This document shows positions 37,820 to 46,433 of a stretch of DNA of 64,000 nucleotides, piece by piece; position 1 is the stretch's first letter; every line of letters begins with the position of its first letter. This DNA comes from Lachnobacterium bovis (GTDB lineage Bacteria; Bacillota; Clostridia; Lachnospirales; Lachnospiraceae): positions 232,788 to 296,787 of the forward strand of contig NZ_FOGW01000005.1 in assembly GCF_900111325.1 (NCBI RefSeq). Direction: 5' to 3'. Under the pieces are notes generated by a model, which was given only the letters and a program-made list of their open reading frames with translations, was not told the origin of the DNA and searched no databases. A program made the translations under genes and the position numbers.

Positions 37820-39421
37820 TTAATTAATTTTTAAAGCTTTTTTCAAATCTTCTTCAGGTGTACTTATTGGCGTAATATTATAATTATTTACTAAAATATC
37901 TAATACATTTTTTGAAATAAATGCCGGAATAGTAGGTCCTAAGAAAATATTTTTTATTCCAAGATAAAGTAAACTTAACAATATGCCAACAGCTTTTTGC
38001 TCATACCATGAAATATTTAAGGTCAATGGTAATTCATTCACTTCACAATTAAATGCTTTTGCTAGTTCATTTACAACTTTAATTGCACTATATGCATCAT
38101 TACATTGCCCCATATCCATAATTCTAGGAAGTCCTGCAATTTCCCCTAAATTTAAATCATTAAATCTATATTTTCCGCATGCAAGAGTAAGAATAACAGT
38201 ATCTTTTGGTGTTGCCTTAACAAAATCTGTATAATAATTTCGTCCAACTCTCGCTCCATCACAGCCACCAACTAAAAAGAAATGCTTAATTACTCCATCA
38301 TTAACAGCTTTAATAACTTCGTCTGCTACAGATAAGACAGTATCATGACCAAATCCTGTCATAACTTCATGCCCTCCATTAATTCCGGAGAATTCCATTC
38401 TTTTTTCATATCCCCCTAATTCAATTGCTTTATTTATAACCGGTGTAAAATCTTTATCTTCATTAATATGAACGACTTGTGGATAAGAAACAACTTCCGT
38501 TGTAAACACTCTATCTGAATAACTATCTTTTACAGGCATTAAGCAATTTGTCGTAAATAAAAGTGCTCCTGGAATATTTGCAAATTCTTTTTGTTGATTT
38601 TGCCATGCTGTACCAAAATTTCCTTTTAAATGTGGATATTTTTTTAATTCTGGATATCCATGAGCTGGAAGCATCTCACCATGTGTATAAATATTAATTC
38701 CTTTGTCTTTTGTCTGTTCTAAAAGCAATTTTAAATCATATAAATCGTGACCTGTTACAACAATAAATGGACCTTCTTCTACCGTTAAAGAAACCTTAGC
38801 TGGTTGAGGTTTACCAAATTCTGTTGTATTTGCTTTATCTAACAATTCCATACATTTTAAATTAATTTCACCAGTTTTTAGCACTGTTTGCATAAGATTT
38901 TCAACAGTTTCATCTTTACTCAACTCACATAATGCTTCCACCAAAAAAAGATCAACTTCATGATTTTTATAATTCATGACTCTAGCATGATAAGCATAAG
39001 CCGCTATACCTTTTAGGCCAAACAAAATAAGAGATTTAAGCGATCTTATATCTTCATCTGCCTGCCATATTTTATTCATATCATAATCTGGTACTTCCTT
39101 TAGACCGCAAAACTTTATCATGTTATTTTTTTGATTTTTTATATTTTGAATCATTTCTACTAATTTTTTATCATTAAAATTAACATTTGTAATTGTTGTA
39201 AAGAGTCCATCTAAAATCATTTTAGTAATTCTATCAGAACATTCTGTTTTACACGAAAATAATTTTTCTTTCGTAATTAATGCTAAAGAAATCAAACTTC
39301 CTATTAATTCATCCTGTAATTTTGATGTGTTTGCTGTTTTACCGCAGACTCCAACACTACCTGTACATCCTGTACAACCTGCAGTCTGTTCACATTGATA
39401 ACAAAACATATTATTTGCCAT
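37820..39421 (-). CDS. hcp: Hydroxylamine reductase / hybrid cluster protein Hcp
   Basis: Hcp carries a 4Fe-4S cluster and a 4Fe-2S-2O hybrid cluster. It reduces nitric oxide or hydroxylamine, protecting against nitrosative stress. The 533-aa product starts MANNMFCYQCEQTAGCTGCTGSVGVCGK; Cys7, Cys10, Cys19 and Cys26 fit a CX2CX8CX6C ligand set. Hybrid-cluster ligands are visible around GHEVMTGFGHD, FTTNCLMP, FFLVGGCDGAR, LACGKYRFN and DMGQCNDAYSA. It is divergent from a Crp/Fnr regulator across 171 nt with a palindrome, so regulation by that protein is likely. Confidence 0.95.
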   Translation of the reverse strand: MANNMFCYQCEQTAGCTGCTGSVGVCGKTANTSKLQDELIGSLISLALITKEKLFSCKTECSDRITKMILDGLFTTITNVNFNDKKLVEMIQNIKNQKNNMIKFCGLKEVPDYDMNKIWQADEDIRSLKSLILFGLKGIAAYAYHARVMNYKNHEVDLFLVEALCELSKDETVENLMQTVLKTGEINLKCMELLDKANTTEFGKPQPAKVSLTVEEGPFIVVTGHDLYDLKLLLEQTKDKGINIYTHGEMLPAHGYPELKKYPHLKGNFGTAWQNQQKEFANIPGALLFTTNCLMPVKDSYSDRVFTTEVVSYPQVVHINEDKDFTPVINKAIELGGYEKRMEFSGINGGHEVMTGFGHDTVLSVADEVIKAVNDGVIKHFFLVGGCDGARVGRNYYTDFVKATPKDTVILTLACGKYRFNDLNLGEIAGLPRIMDMGQCNDAYSAIKVVNELAKAFNCEVNELPLTLNISWYEQKAVGILLSLLYLGIKNIFLGPTIPAFISKNVLDILVNNYNITPISTPEEDLKKALKIN

Positions 39422-39504
39422 TATTTTTCTCCTTTATGTAGATTTAATACTTAATAACTTGATTTATTACATAAAAGAGTGTAATATTTTTTTACGAACA
39501 ATTC

Positions 39505-39520
39505 TGTTGTATAAACAACA
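39505..39520. promoter_or_regulatory. 16-bp palindrome between hcp and the Crp/Fnr gene, candidate operator
   Basis: TGTTGT-ATAA-ACAACA is a perfect palindrome with the TGT-N10-ACA geometry of Crp/Fnr sites. A possible hcp -10 (TATTAC, minus strand 39486-39481) would place it near -40, an activator position. A second inverted repeat, ATAATA-TCG-TATTAT (39541-39555), lies closer to the regulator gene. Confidence 0.6.
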
Positions 39521-39592
39521 TAAATGTAATATATTTAGCAATAATATCGTATTATATATCGATTAAAAAATTTTTTTTAAAAGGAGATTTTA

Positions 39593-40297
39593 ATGGAAAA
39601 ACACTCAGAACAATTAAACCCACATATAAAAGATAAATATTTAATGCTTTTAAAGAACACTACTTTATTTTCCGGAATTTCTATTGATGAAATAGATAAA
39701 ATGCTTAATTGTCTTTCTTCTCAGATTAATACATATTCTAAAAACGAATTTATTTTTCGTTCTGGAGAAAGCATTCAACATGTTGGATTAGTTTTAAGTG
39801 GAAATGCAATGATTATACGAGAAGATTATTGGGGAAATCGCACAATTTTAAGCGAATTAAAACCTGGTACAATCTTTGGAGAAGCATATGCTGTTTTATC
39901 CTTTGTTCCAGCCGAATCGAGTGTAATCGCAACAACAGACTGCAGTATAATGCTTCTTGATATGAAAAAGATAACTAATATTTGTTCTTCAACATGTACC
40001 TATCACTCAAAACTTATCCAAAACATGCTTATGACCTTAGCTAAAAAGAATGTAAATTTAACACAAAAAATAGATTTTATGTCCAAGAAAACAATACGTG
40101 ATAAGTTACTTGCGTACTTATCCTTTGAATCAAACAAAGTAAATAATCCTTCTTTTACAATACCTTTTAATCGTCAACAACTAGCCGACTATCTTTCAGT
40201 TGATCGAAGTGCCTTATCAAACGAAATAAGCAAGTTGCAAAATGAAGGAGTATTAATTTCTAATAAAAATCAATTTACTCTATTTCTTACTAACTAA
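39593..40297 (+). CDS. Crp/Fnr-family transcriptional regulator (HcpR-like)
   Basis: The 234-aa product has a cyclic-nucleotide-binding-like sensor domain (about 15-135; GESIQHVGLVLSGNAMIIRED, LSELKPGTIFGEAYAVLS) and a C-terminal winged helix (IPFNRQQLADYLSVDRSALSNEISKLQNEGVLIS). No Fnr-type N-terminal Cys cluster is seen, so a heme or other effector is possible. It is divergent from hcp, with a 16-bp Crp/Fnr-type palindrome in the gap. By analogy with HcpR it probably activates hcp on nitrosative stress. AAGGAG precedes the ATG. Confidence 0.88.
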   Translation: MEKHSEQLNPHIKDKYLMLLKNTTLFSGISIDEIDKMLNCLSSQINTYSKNEFIFRSGESIQHVGLVLSGNAMIIREDYWGNRTILSELKPGTIFGEAYAVLSFVPAESSVIATTDCSIMLLDMKKITNICSSTCTYHSKLIQNMLMTLAKKNVNLTQKIDFMSKKTIRDKLLAYLSFESNKVNNPSFTIPFNRQQLADYLSVDRSALSNEISKLQNEGVLISNKNQFTLFLTN

Positions 40298-40323
40298 AAT
40301 TTTAATGCTGCTATGCTCTAATT

Positions 40324-40860
40324 TTATACGAACATTCCTTGTATACTTTTATAGCCTTTAGCAGCTTCTTTGTTTTTAGGATCATTTAAATCTAACCCAT
40401 TTAAAACCATTAATTTAGCTATAGACAAAAATCTGCTACGAATTATCGGTGAATTCTTTTTTTGTTTTGCTAAATTAATCACATGACAAAAAATATTATC
40501 TTCTACAATTTGTTCATTCATTTCTAAATATTCCAATGTATCAATATCAACATTTTCATTTTTTACAATTCGTTTACATACAACATTTGGATTAGCCCCA
40601 TGATCAATTAAAATTTTAACAGCATTAACATTTCCTGCCATTGCCGCAATACATAAAGGAGTACAACCATTTATATCCTGTTTTTCCATATTTACCCCTT
40701 CTCTAAGCATTACCCTGATGCCTATTAAATTGTCTTTTTTTACCAAAATATGTAATGCTGTTTGCCTATTTTCATTATCATTTTTATCTAAATCTACTCC
40801 AGATTCTTTTAATTTTTTTATTTTCTCAATTAATTCTAATTCCCTATAAAGATCTCCCAT
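40324..40860 (-). CDS. Ankyrin-repeat protein
   Basis: The 178-aa product has about three ankyrin repeats: NRQTALHILVKKDNLIGIRVMLREGVNMEKQD, GCTPLCIAAMAGNVNAVKILIDHGANPNV, and a degenerate C-terminal unit (AKLMVLNGLDLND). There is no signal peptide or membrane segment, so it is probably a cytoplasmic protein-binding module. The partner is unknown. It is convergent with the Crp/Fnr gene, with only 26 nt between the stops. Confidence 0.85.
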   Translation of the reverse strand: MGDLYRELELIEKIKKLKESGVDLDKNDNENRQTALHILVKKDNLIGIRVMLREGVNMEKQDINGCTPLCIAAMAGNVNAVKILIDHGANPNVVCKRIVKNENVDIDTLEYLEMNEQIVEDNIFCHVINLAKQKKNSPIIRSRFLSIAKLMVLNGLDLNDPKNKEAAKGYKSIQGMFV

Positions 40861-41209
40861 TTCATTACTCCTTCCTTATTTTTTTACATAATATAATTTC
40901 GTTTACTTTTACAAAATTATAAAGATTCTACAAAACTATTTTAAAAAAATTGATTTTGTACTACACCTCACAATAATCACCTTGAAGTTTATCAATACGT
41001 ATTACGTATTTCAATCAAGCCAGAAGCCTTTCCCATAAAAAACAAACACAGAAAAACACACAACAAAAAAGCCTGTAAACATTACATTTACAGGCTTACA
41101 ATATTTGGAAAATCTTAGCTACAATTTGTTTTCTTTATATCGTCAATTTATAATTTTATTTATAATTTAAAGTGTTTGTAGGTATTAAGTTATATTTTTA
41201 TCATTTGTA
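40861..41209. other. 349-nt intergenic region between the EAL gene and the ankyrin gene
   Basis: It contains the EAL-gene terminator (41065-41097) and the leader of the ankyrin gene. Near 40999 there is a double AATACGTATT-like element (ATACGTATTACGTATT). No open frame or known RNA motif was recognised. Confidence 0.5.
41065..41097 (-). terminator. Rho-independent terminator downstream of the GGDEF-EAL gene
   Basis: A perfect 11-bp stem (AAGCCTGTAAA, 41069-41079, with 41087-41097) has a 7-nt loop and T4 following on the minus strand. It lies about 113 nt beyond the stop codon. Confidence 0.85.
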
Positions 41210-42979
41210 TTATCGCATAGTTTTTGTAAAAAAATCAAAAAATTCGTCATTCATAGGAGTTGGCTTACCAAATAGATATCCCTGTGCTCTATCACAGCCA
41301 ACAGTTCTCAAAAATTCAAATTGTTCTTGAGTTTCAACACCTTCGGCAACAGTACTGATACCGATGGTTTTTGCCATTTCAACAATTGCAGCTAATATTT
41401 TTTTGGCTTTTTTATTTTTTTCAAAATCCTTCATAAATAACATATCAATCTTTAACATATCAAAATCGAAATCTTTTAATACGTTAAATGAAGAATAACC
41501 GCTTCCAAAGTCATCCATCCAAACTTCAAATCCTCGATTTTGGAACTTTTCAATTTGGAATTTTAAATCATTCGGATTTTCCATTAATACTGTTTCTGTT
41601 ATTTCTACATGTACTAATGATTTATCTATATTGTATTTTTCTACACATTTGTCTAAATATGTAACCATATCTCCTAGTTCAAAATCAATTCTAGATAAGT
41701 TCACTGATACAGGAACAGCTTTAAATCCTTCATCAAGCATAAATCTTATATCTCTACAAATTGATTTAATCATAAATTGATCTAATTTATGAATTAATCT
41801 GTACTCTTCTAATGTCACTATATAATCTGCTGGCGATAAGAAACCATATGTTGGATCTTTCCAACGAGACAACGCCTCAAAACCACATAAAGTTCCAGTT
41901 TTAGTACAAAACACAGGTTGATAATATACTCTTAAATCTTTTCTTTTTATTGCATTATCTATATTGTCTACAATATATTTTTGCTTTGTCACAATATTAA
42001 CTAGCTCTTCATCAAAGAATCTATACACTTCTGTATATTTGTTTTTTATACTATCTGCTGCTATTTTAGCTCTATCACTAGCAACAAATGCGTCTAATTC
42101 TTCATCTTTTGTCTCAAAAATTCCAGCTTTAACTTCAATATATTCAAGCTTCGAAAAATCTGCTATACAATTATGAATGTCTTCTATCTTAGAAATAATG
42201 TCATTTTCACTAGTTACGACCATAAAATGATCTTGTGATAAATGCGACACTAAACATTCACTAAAAACATTACTTAAAACTTCTCCCATAAATTTAAGTA
42301 ATTTATCTCCACTATTAGCACCATATTTTTCGTTAAAAGCTTTAAAATTTTCAATATCAAAATGTACAAAGGAGGTTTTCTTCCCCTTTTTTATATTCTT
42401 TTTTAAAATTTCAGGTGCTACTGAACGGAAAAATAATCTATTAGGTAGTCCAGTTAATGAATCAATTTCACTTTCAATTGCTGTATCCTTAATTGTTTCT
42501 TGTTTTTTAATATAATCACTCATATCAAAAACGAAAATATAAGCATAAATACAACCATCATCCTTAGAATCTAATAATAAATAATCACAATGCACCCATC
42601 TAAAAACAGTATTAAATAAACAAATAAATTCGATTTCGTCGTTAATTTGACCCTGACAAAATCTGTGCATTAAAATTCTTCTATCAAAAAAGAGACTAAT
42701 CTCTTCTTTTTCAGATAATAAATCAAGATTATTCATTATTTTGTATAATAAATTCTCATATGAACTATATCCTGAATTAATTATATTTTTAAAATTTTCC
42801 ATATGACCAATGTGAACAACGTCAACCATGTCATTTGTCAAATTCACTTTAAACATCGCTAAATGTTCCAATAAATGCTTGTCCGAATAAAAACTAATTA
42901 TTTCCTGAAACCTTGGATTTTCAATCCAATTTAGCATAACTTTTTGCATTTTCTGCGCTCGTTGCCTTACTTTTGTCAT
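41210..42979 (-). CDS. GGDEF-EAL protein, probable c-di-GMP phosphodiesterase
   Basis: In this 589-aa soluble protein the GGDEF motif is replaced by SQDHF (LSQDHFMVV), so cyclase activity is unlikely. The EAL domain keeps its catalytic motifs: GFEALSRWKD, VSVNLSRIDF, LVHVEITETVLMENP, WMDDFGSGYSSFNVLKDF DFDMLKIDMLFM and TVAEGVETQEQF. It should therefore degrade c-di-GMP. A PAS-like region (about 50-170) precedes these domains. The ATG at 42979 is chosen; a GTG four codons upstream sits directly on the only purine-rich site, so the start is uncertain. Confidence 0.88.
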   Translation of the reverse strand: MTKVRQRAQKMQKVMLNWIENPRFQEIISFYSDKHLLEHLAMFKVNLTNDMVDVVHIGHMENFKNIINSGYSSYENLLYKIMNNLDLLSEKEEISLFFDRRILMHRFCQGQINDEIEFICLFNTVFRWVHCDYLLLDSKDDGCIYAYIFVFDMSDYIKKQETIKDTAIESEIDSLTGLPNRLFFRSVAPEILKKNIKKGKKTSFVHFDIENFKAFNEKYGANSGDKLLKFMGEVLSNVFSECLVSHLSQDHFMVVTSENDIISKIEDIHNCIADFSKLEYIEVKAGIFETKDEELDAFVASDRAKIAADSIKNKYTEVYRFFDEELVNIVTKQKYIVDNIDNAIKRKDLRVYYQPVFCTKTGTLCGFEALSRWKDPTYGFLSPADYIVTLEEYRLIHKLDQFMIKSICRDIRFMLDEGFKAVPVSVNLSRIDFELGDMVTYLDKCVEKYNIDKSLVHVEITETVLMENPNDLKFQIEKFQNRGFEVWMDDFGSGYSSFNVLKDFDFDMLKIDMLFMKDFEKNKKAKKILAAIVEMAKTIGISTVAEGVETQEQFEFLRTVGCDRAQGYLFGKPTPMNDEFFDFFTKTMR

Positions 42980-43280
42980 AATACTACACACTTCCTATTA
43001 TTGCTTCTTGATACCATATACATTCCTGATGACCCTAATAAACTGTCGATGACCCTATATAGAAAAAACACTATCTTTCAATAGTGTCTTTTCTGTCATT
43101 CAAAACATCTGTCCATAAAAAGTCATATATAAGTCACAACCTTCTTGTAACTTAGTGTATGTAGTATAAAGCCTATAGCACAGATATGTCAATATTATTA
43201 TATAAAAGTTTATACTTTTTTAATACTTTAGTTTTCACAAATCATCTTCTTTTGCTCTGCAATTTAAGTTAGTTTTTTAA
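42980..43280. other. About 300-nt intergenic region upstream of the GGDEF-EAL gene
   Basis: It contains the leuA-fusion terminator (43061-43094) and the GGDEF-EAL leader. No c-di-GMP riboswitch core and no open frame were recognised by eye. Confidence 0.5.
43061..43094 (-). terminator. Terminator downstream of the leuA-AraC gene
   Basis: A 14-bp stem with one mismatch (43061-43074 with 43081-43094, core ACACTAT/ATAGTGT) has a 6-nt loop. On the minus strand it ends in TTTTTTCT. It lies about 190 nt beyond the leuA stop. Confidence 0.75.
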
Positions 43281-45272
43281 CTAACGAGATTCTTTTCTAT
43301 ACTGCATTGGTGTCATATTAAACATTTTTTTAAACAAACGATTAAAATGTTCAACATTCGGATACCCCACAGTATCAGCGATGTTTTCAATATTCATGTT
43401 ACCATTTTTTAGTAGTGTCTTTGCCTTTTTCATACGAATACTTGCTAAATGTTCCCCAAAATTTTTTCTAGACTTATCCTTTATATATTTTGAGATATAT
43501 GGCTCCGATAAATGAAATTGTTCTGCAAGAGTTTCCAAAGTTACGGTTTTATAATTTGATTGCATGTAATTTAAAATATCAAGTAATCTTTCATCTTTTT
43601 CGTTGGTGTTTGTTCCTATTGCTGGCAATTTATTAGCTGCAACAGTCAATGCATGAATAGATGCTTTTATAATATCTTCATTTATTCCTGCTCCCCAATA
43701 TTTTTTACCATCACAAGTAATTGCCACATAAGCCATAGCTTTAGAAGACGATCCACTTGATAATGCATGTTCTTGATACTCTGATAACTCATAACTAACA
43801 TCAAAAAATTCTTTAATTGTGTTACTAACAGCATCTAAACGACCATTGCCCATTGCATCAATTATTTTCTTTTTTCCTAAATATGATATAGTCGCCTCAG
43901 CCATAATACCGTCATCTTGTTTAAAATGACATTCTGTAATCTCAAAATAAGGCGTATAGGTTATATAATCTTTTTCAAAAATTTCATACACCCACTGTGG
44001 AGATAATTCTTTATGAGCTTCATCTGAAACCTGTTTTACCGCATATCCTACTTCTTCTTTCATATTATCAGGTAAAATAAAGCTGAAATTCTGTTTTAGT
44101 ATGTAGCTTACCCCACCCTTTCCAGATTGACTATTTATTCTAATTACGTCTGCATCGTAATTTCTTCCGACATCAATGGGATCAATGGGAAGGTAAGGAA
44201 CTGTCCAATATTTTTCATTTCTTTCTTCTCTATAATTCATTCCTTTTGCAATTGCATCTTGATGCGAGCCCGAAAAAGCTGAAAAAACAAGATTTCCTGC
44301 ATAAGGTTGTCTGTCACCAACACTCATTCTAGTTAATCTCTCATATATTTCTCTAATTTTTGGCATATTAGTAAAATCTAGTCCTGGTTCAACACCATGA
44401 GAATACATATTCATAGCAAGTGTGATTATATCAACATTACCTGTTCTTTCTCCATTTCCAAATAAAGTACCCTCTATTCTATCTGCTCCCGCTAAAACTC
44501 CTAATTCTGCATCAGCGACTCCAGTTCCTCTATCATTATGAGGATGTAAACTTAATGTGACATTATCTCTAAATTTTAAATTTTTGCTCACATACTCAAT
44601 TTGAGTTGCAAATACATGAGGCATAGCTGTTTCTACAGTAGCTGGTATATTTATAATTGCTTTGTTATCTTCTGTTGGTTTCCATACATCTAATACAGCA
44701 TTACATACTTCTACTGCATAATCTACCTCTGTTCCATGAAAACTCTCTGGACTATATTCAAATGAAAAATTACCTTCTGTTTTCTCTGCTAAATCTTTTA
44801 ATAATTTAGCACCATCAACTGCTAATTTCTTGATTTGTTCTTTATCTTTTCTAAAAACTTGTTCCCTTTGTGCAACAGAAGTCGAATTATACAAATGAAT
44901 TATTGCATGTGGTGCACCTTTTACCGCATCAAATGTTTTTTTAATAATATGCTCTCTTGCTTGAGTTAAGACCTGAACAGTTACATCATCCGGAATCATA
45001 TCCCTTTCAATTAATTCTCTCATAAAAATATATTCTGTTTCAGAAGCCGCAGGAAACCCTACCTCTATCTCTTTAAATCCAATTTTAACTAATAATTGAA
45101 AAAATTCTATTTTTTCTTCTAAACTCATTGGCTCAATTAAAGCTTGATTTCCATCTCTTAAATCCACTGAACACCAAATTGGTGGCTTAGTAATACTGTC
45201 TTTTTTTGCCCAATCATACTCACACACAGGTGGCATAAAATATTGTTTTTTATACTTATTTGCTTCTTTCAT
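43281..45272 (-). CDS. leuA: 2-isopropylmalate synthase fused to a C-terminal AraC-type DNA-binding domain
   Basis: LeuA condenses acetyl-CoA with 2-oxoisovalerate, the first step of leucine synthesis. The 663-aa product is a complete Mycobacterium-type LeuA: TIM barrel with SVDLRDGNQAL, EVGFPAAS and the metal site LHPHNDRGTG, then the LeuA leucine-binding domain (about 425-550; GNGRLDAVSNTIKEFF, GAGINEDIIKAS). An extra 100 residues form two AraC helix-turn-helix units (LETLAEQFHLSEPYISKYIKDKSRKNFGEHL; NIENIADTVGYPNVEHFNRLFKKMFNMTPMQYRK). GGAGG lies 8 nt before the ATG at 45272. A DNA-binding enzyme that regulates itself or the leu pathway is a reasonable inference. Confidence 0.92.
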   Translation of the reverse strand: MKEANKYKKQYFMPPVCEYDWAKKDSITKPPIWCSVDLRDGNQALIEPMSLEEKIEFFQLLVKIGFKEIEVGFPAASETEYIFMRELIERDMIPDDVTVQVLTQAREHIIKKTFDAVKGAPHAIIHLYNSTSVAQREQVFRKDKEQIKKLAVDGAKLLKDLAEKTEGNFSFEYSPESFHGTEVDYAVEVCNAVLDVWKPTEDNKAIINIPATVETAMPHVFATQIEYVSKNLKFRDNVTLSLHPHNDRGTGVADAELGVLAGADRIEGTLFGNGERTGNVDIITLAMNMYSHGVEPGLDFTNMPKIREIYERLTRMSVGDRQPYAGNLVFSAFSGSHQDAIAKGMNYREERNEKYWTVPYLPIDPIDVGRNYDADVIRINSQSGKGGVSYILKQNFSFILPDNMKEEVGYAVKQVSDEAHKELSPQWVYEIFEKDYITYTPYFEITECHFKQDDGIMAEATISYLGKKKIIDAMGNGRLDAVSNTIKEFFDVSYELSEYQEHALSSGSSSKAMAYVAITCDGKKYWGAGINEDIIKASIHALTVAANKLPAIGTNTNEKDERLLDILNYMQSNYKTVTLETLAEQFHLSEPYISKYIKDKSRKNFGEHLASIRMKKAKTLLKNGNMNIENIADTVGYPNVEHFNRLFKKMFNMTPMQYRKESR

Positions 45273-45310
45273 AATCATAACCTCCATATATATTAAACCT
45301 AATATTTTTT

Positions 45311-45340
45311 ATTATACATCAATATTAATTAATTTTACAA
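45311..45340 (-). promoter_or_regulatory. Promoter of the leuA-AraC gene
   Basis: On the minus strand a perfect -10 TATAAT (45311-45316) is preceded by TTGTAA (45335-45340) at 18 nt. It lies about 40 nt before the start codon. Confidence 0.6.
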
Positions 45341-45372
45341 AATTTATTTGTAAATAAATAATATCACAAGCA

Positions 45373-45423
45373 TTGATATATTTTAATGATAATATTTAAT
45401 CAATTTTCTTGATATATTTTAAT
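45373..45423 (-). promoter_or_regulatory. 15-bp direct repeat upstream of the leuA-AraC promoter, candidate AraC-type sites
   Basis: TTGATATATTTTAAT occurs exactly at 45373-45387 and again at 45409-45423, 36 bp apart. The copies sit at about -75 and -110 from the expected transcription start. Paired direct repeats upstream of -35 are the usual AraC-family layout. Being the gene's own operator is inference. Confidence 0.5.
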
Positions 45424-45451
45424 ACATCGTTCTTATGTCATTTATCGGATA

Positions 45452-45488
45452 AAAAATAAAAGACAAATACTACCTGATGTAATATTTG
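45452..45488 (-). terminator. Terminator of uppP and probably of the cobalamin operon
   Basis: CAAATACTAC (45464-45473) pairs with GTAATATTTG (45479-45488) with one mismatch and a 5-nt loop. TCTTTTATTTTTT follows on the minus strand. Confidence 0.8.
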
Positions 45489-45548
45489 CCTTTTAAAAAT
45501 CGAACTAATTACTTTAATCTTTTAAATTAATTATCTTTGCCTTATTTA

Positions 45549-46400
45549 CTATCTCAACATTAAAATCACAACGATACCAAGCAATACTCTGTACCATCCG
45601 AAAATTGTAAAATCATGTTTTTTGATATAACTCATTAAAAACTTAATGATAATAATTGATACAACAAATGCAGTTACGCATCCTACGCCAAGAATTACGG
45701 CCTCATTTTGAGACATATTAACTCCTGCTTTAACGAATTTTACAACTTTTAATAAACTAGCACCAAACATAACTGGAACTGCTAAAAAGAAAGTAAATTC
45801 TGCTGCAATTTCTCTTGAAACACCAATTAAAATTGCTCCAATAATTGTTGCTCCTGAACGAGAAGTTCCTGGGAATACAGCTGCAACTGTTTGGAATAAT
45901 CCAATAATAATTGCTGTTGTATATGTTATTTCTGCAATACTTGTGATAGTTGGTTCATTTTGTCCTTTTGTATGTTCAACGATAATAAATAACAAACCAA
46001 CAATAATAAGTGCAAGTGCTACTGGAATTGGATGATAGAATAATTCATCAATTTTATCATCGAATGCAACACCTATAACTGCTGCAGGTACACATGCAAT
46101 GATAATTTTGACCCACATCGCAAATGCTCCCTTTTTCCATCCAAAATGATTTGCAGAATCACTTCCATCAATAGAAGTTGTTTTAGAAAATGTAAATGGC
46201 CACAATTTATTCCAAAATATAACTAAAACTGCAAGAATTGCGCCTAATTGAATTACAACTTCAAACATCTTCCAAAAATCACTTGAAACATTCAATTTAA
46301 CAAAATGATCAAGTAAAATCATATGTCCAGTACTACTTACAGGTAACCATTCTGTAATACCTTCAACAATACCAAACAAAATTGCTTTTAAGATTTCCAT
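45549..46400 (-). CDS. uppP: Undecaprenyl-diphosphatase UppP (BacA)
   Basis: UppP dephosphorylates undecaprenyl diphosphate to recycle the lipid carrier of cell-wall synthesis and confers bacitracin tolerance. The 283-aa membrane protein has the family motifs GIVEGITEWLPVSSTGHMIL (catalytic Glu region) and FPGTSRSGATIIGAILIGVSREIAAEFTFFLAVPVM. About eight membrane segments are expected. It lies 33 nt after the last cobalamin gene without a terminator between them, so it may be the tail of that transcript. Confidence 0.96.
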   Translation of the reverse strand: MEILKAILFGIVEGITEWLPVSSTGHMILLDHFVKLNVSSDFWKMFEVVIQLGAILAVLVIFWNKLWPFTFSKTTSIDGSDSANHFGWKKGAFAMWVKIIIACVPAAVIGVAFDDKIDELFYHPIPVALALIIVGLLFIIVEHTKGQNEPTITSIAEITYTTAIIIGLFQTVAAVFPGTSRSGATIIGAILIGVSREIAAEFTFFLAVPVMFGASLLKVVKFVKAGVNMSQNEAVILGVGCVTAFVVSIIIIKFLMSYIKKHDFTIFGWYRVLLGIVVILMLR

Positions 46401-46433
46401 TTTTCAATTCTCCTAAACCTATTTATTTACATC

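Noticed and set aside
42980..43280. c-di-GMP riboswitch upstream of the GGDEF-EAL gene
   Set aside because: The conserved riboswitch core is not recognisable; only the upstream gene's terminator hairpin is clear.
43281..45272. LeuA-AraC as two genes joined by a sequencing error
   Set aside because: The frame is continuous, the linker is plausible, no internal ribosome binding site or start is seen at the junction, and the upstream direct repeats fit a regulator. It can only be excluded fully by resequencing.
45288..45548. T-box or leucine attenuator in the leuA leader
   Set aside because: No T-box core (AGGGTGG-type) or leader peptide with Leu codons is seen; the leader after the promoter is only about 30-40 nt.
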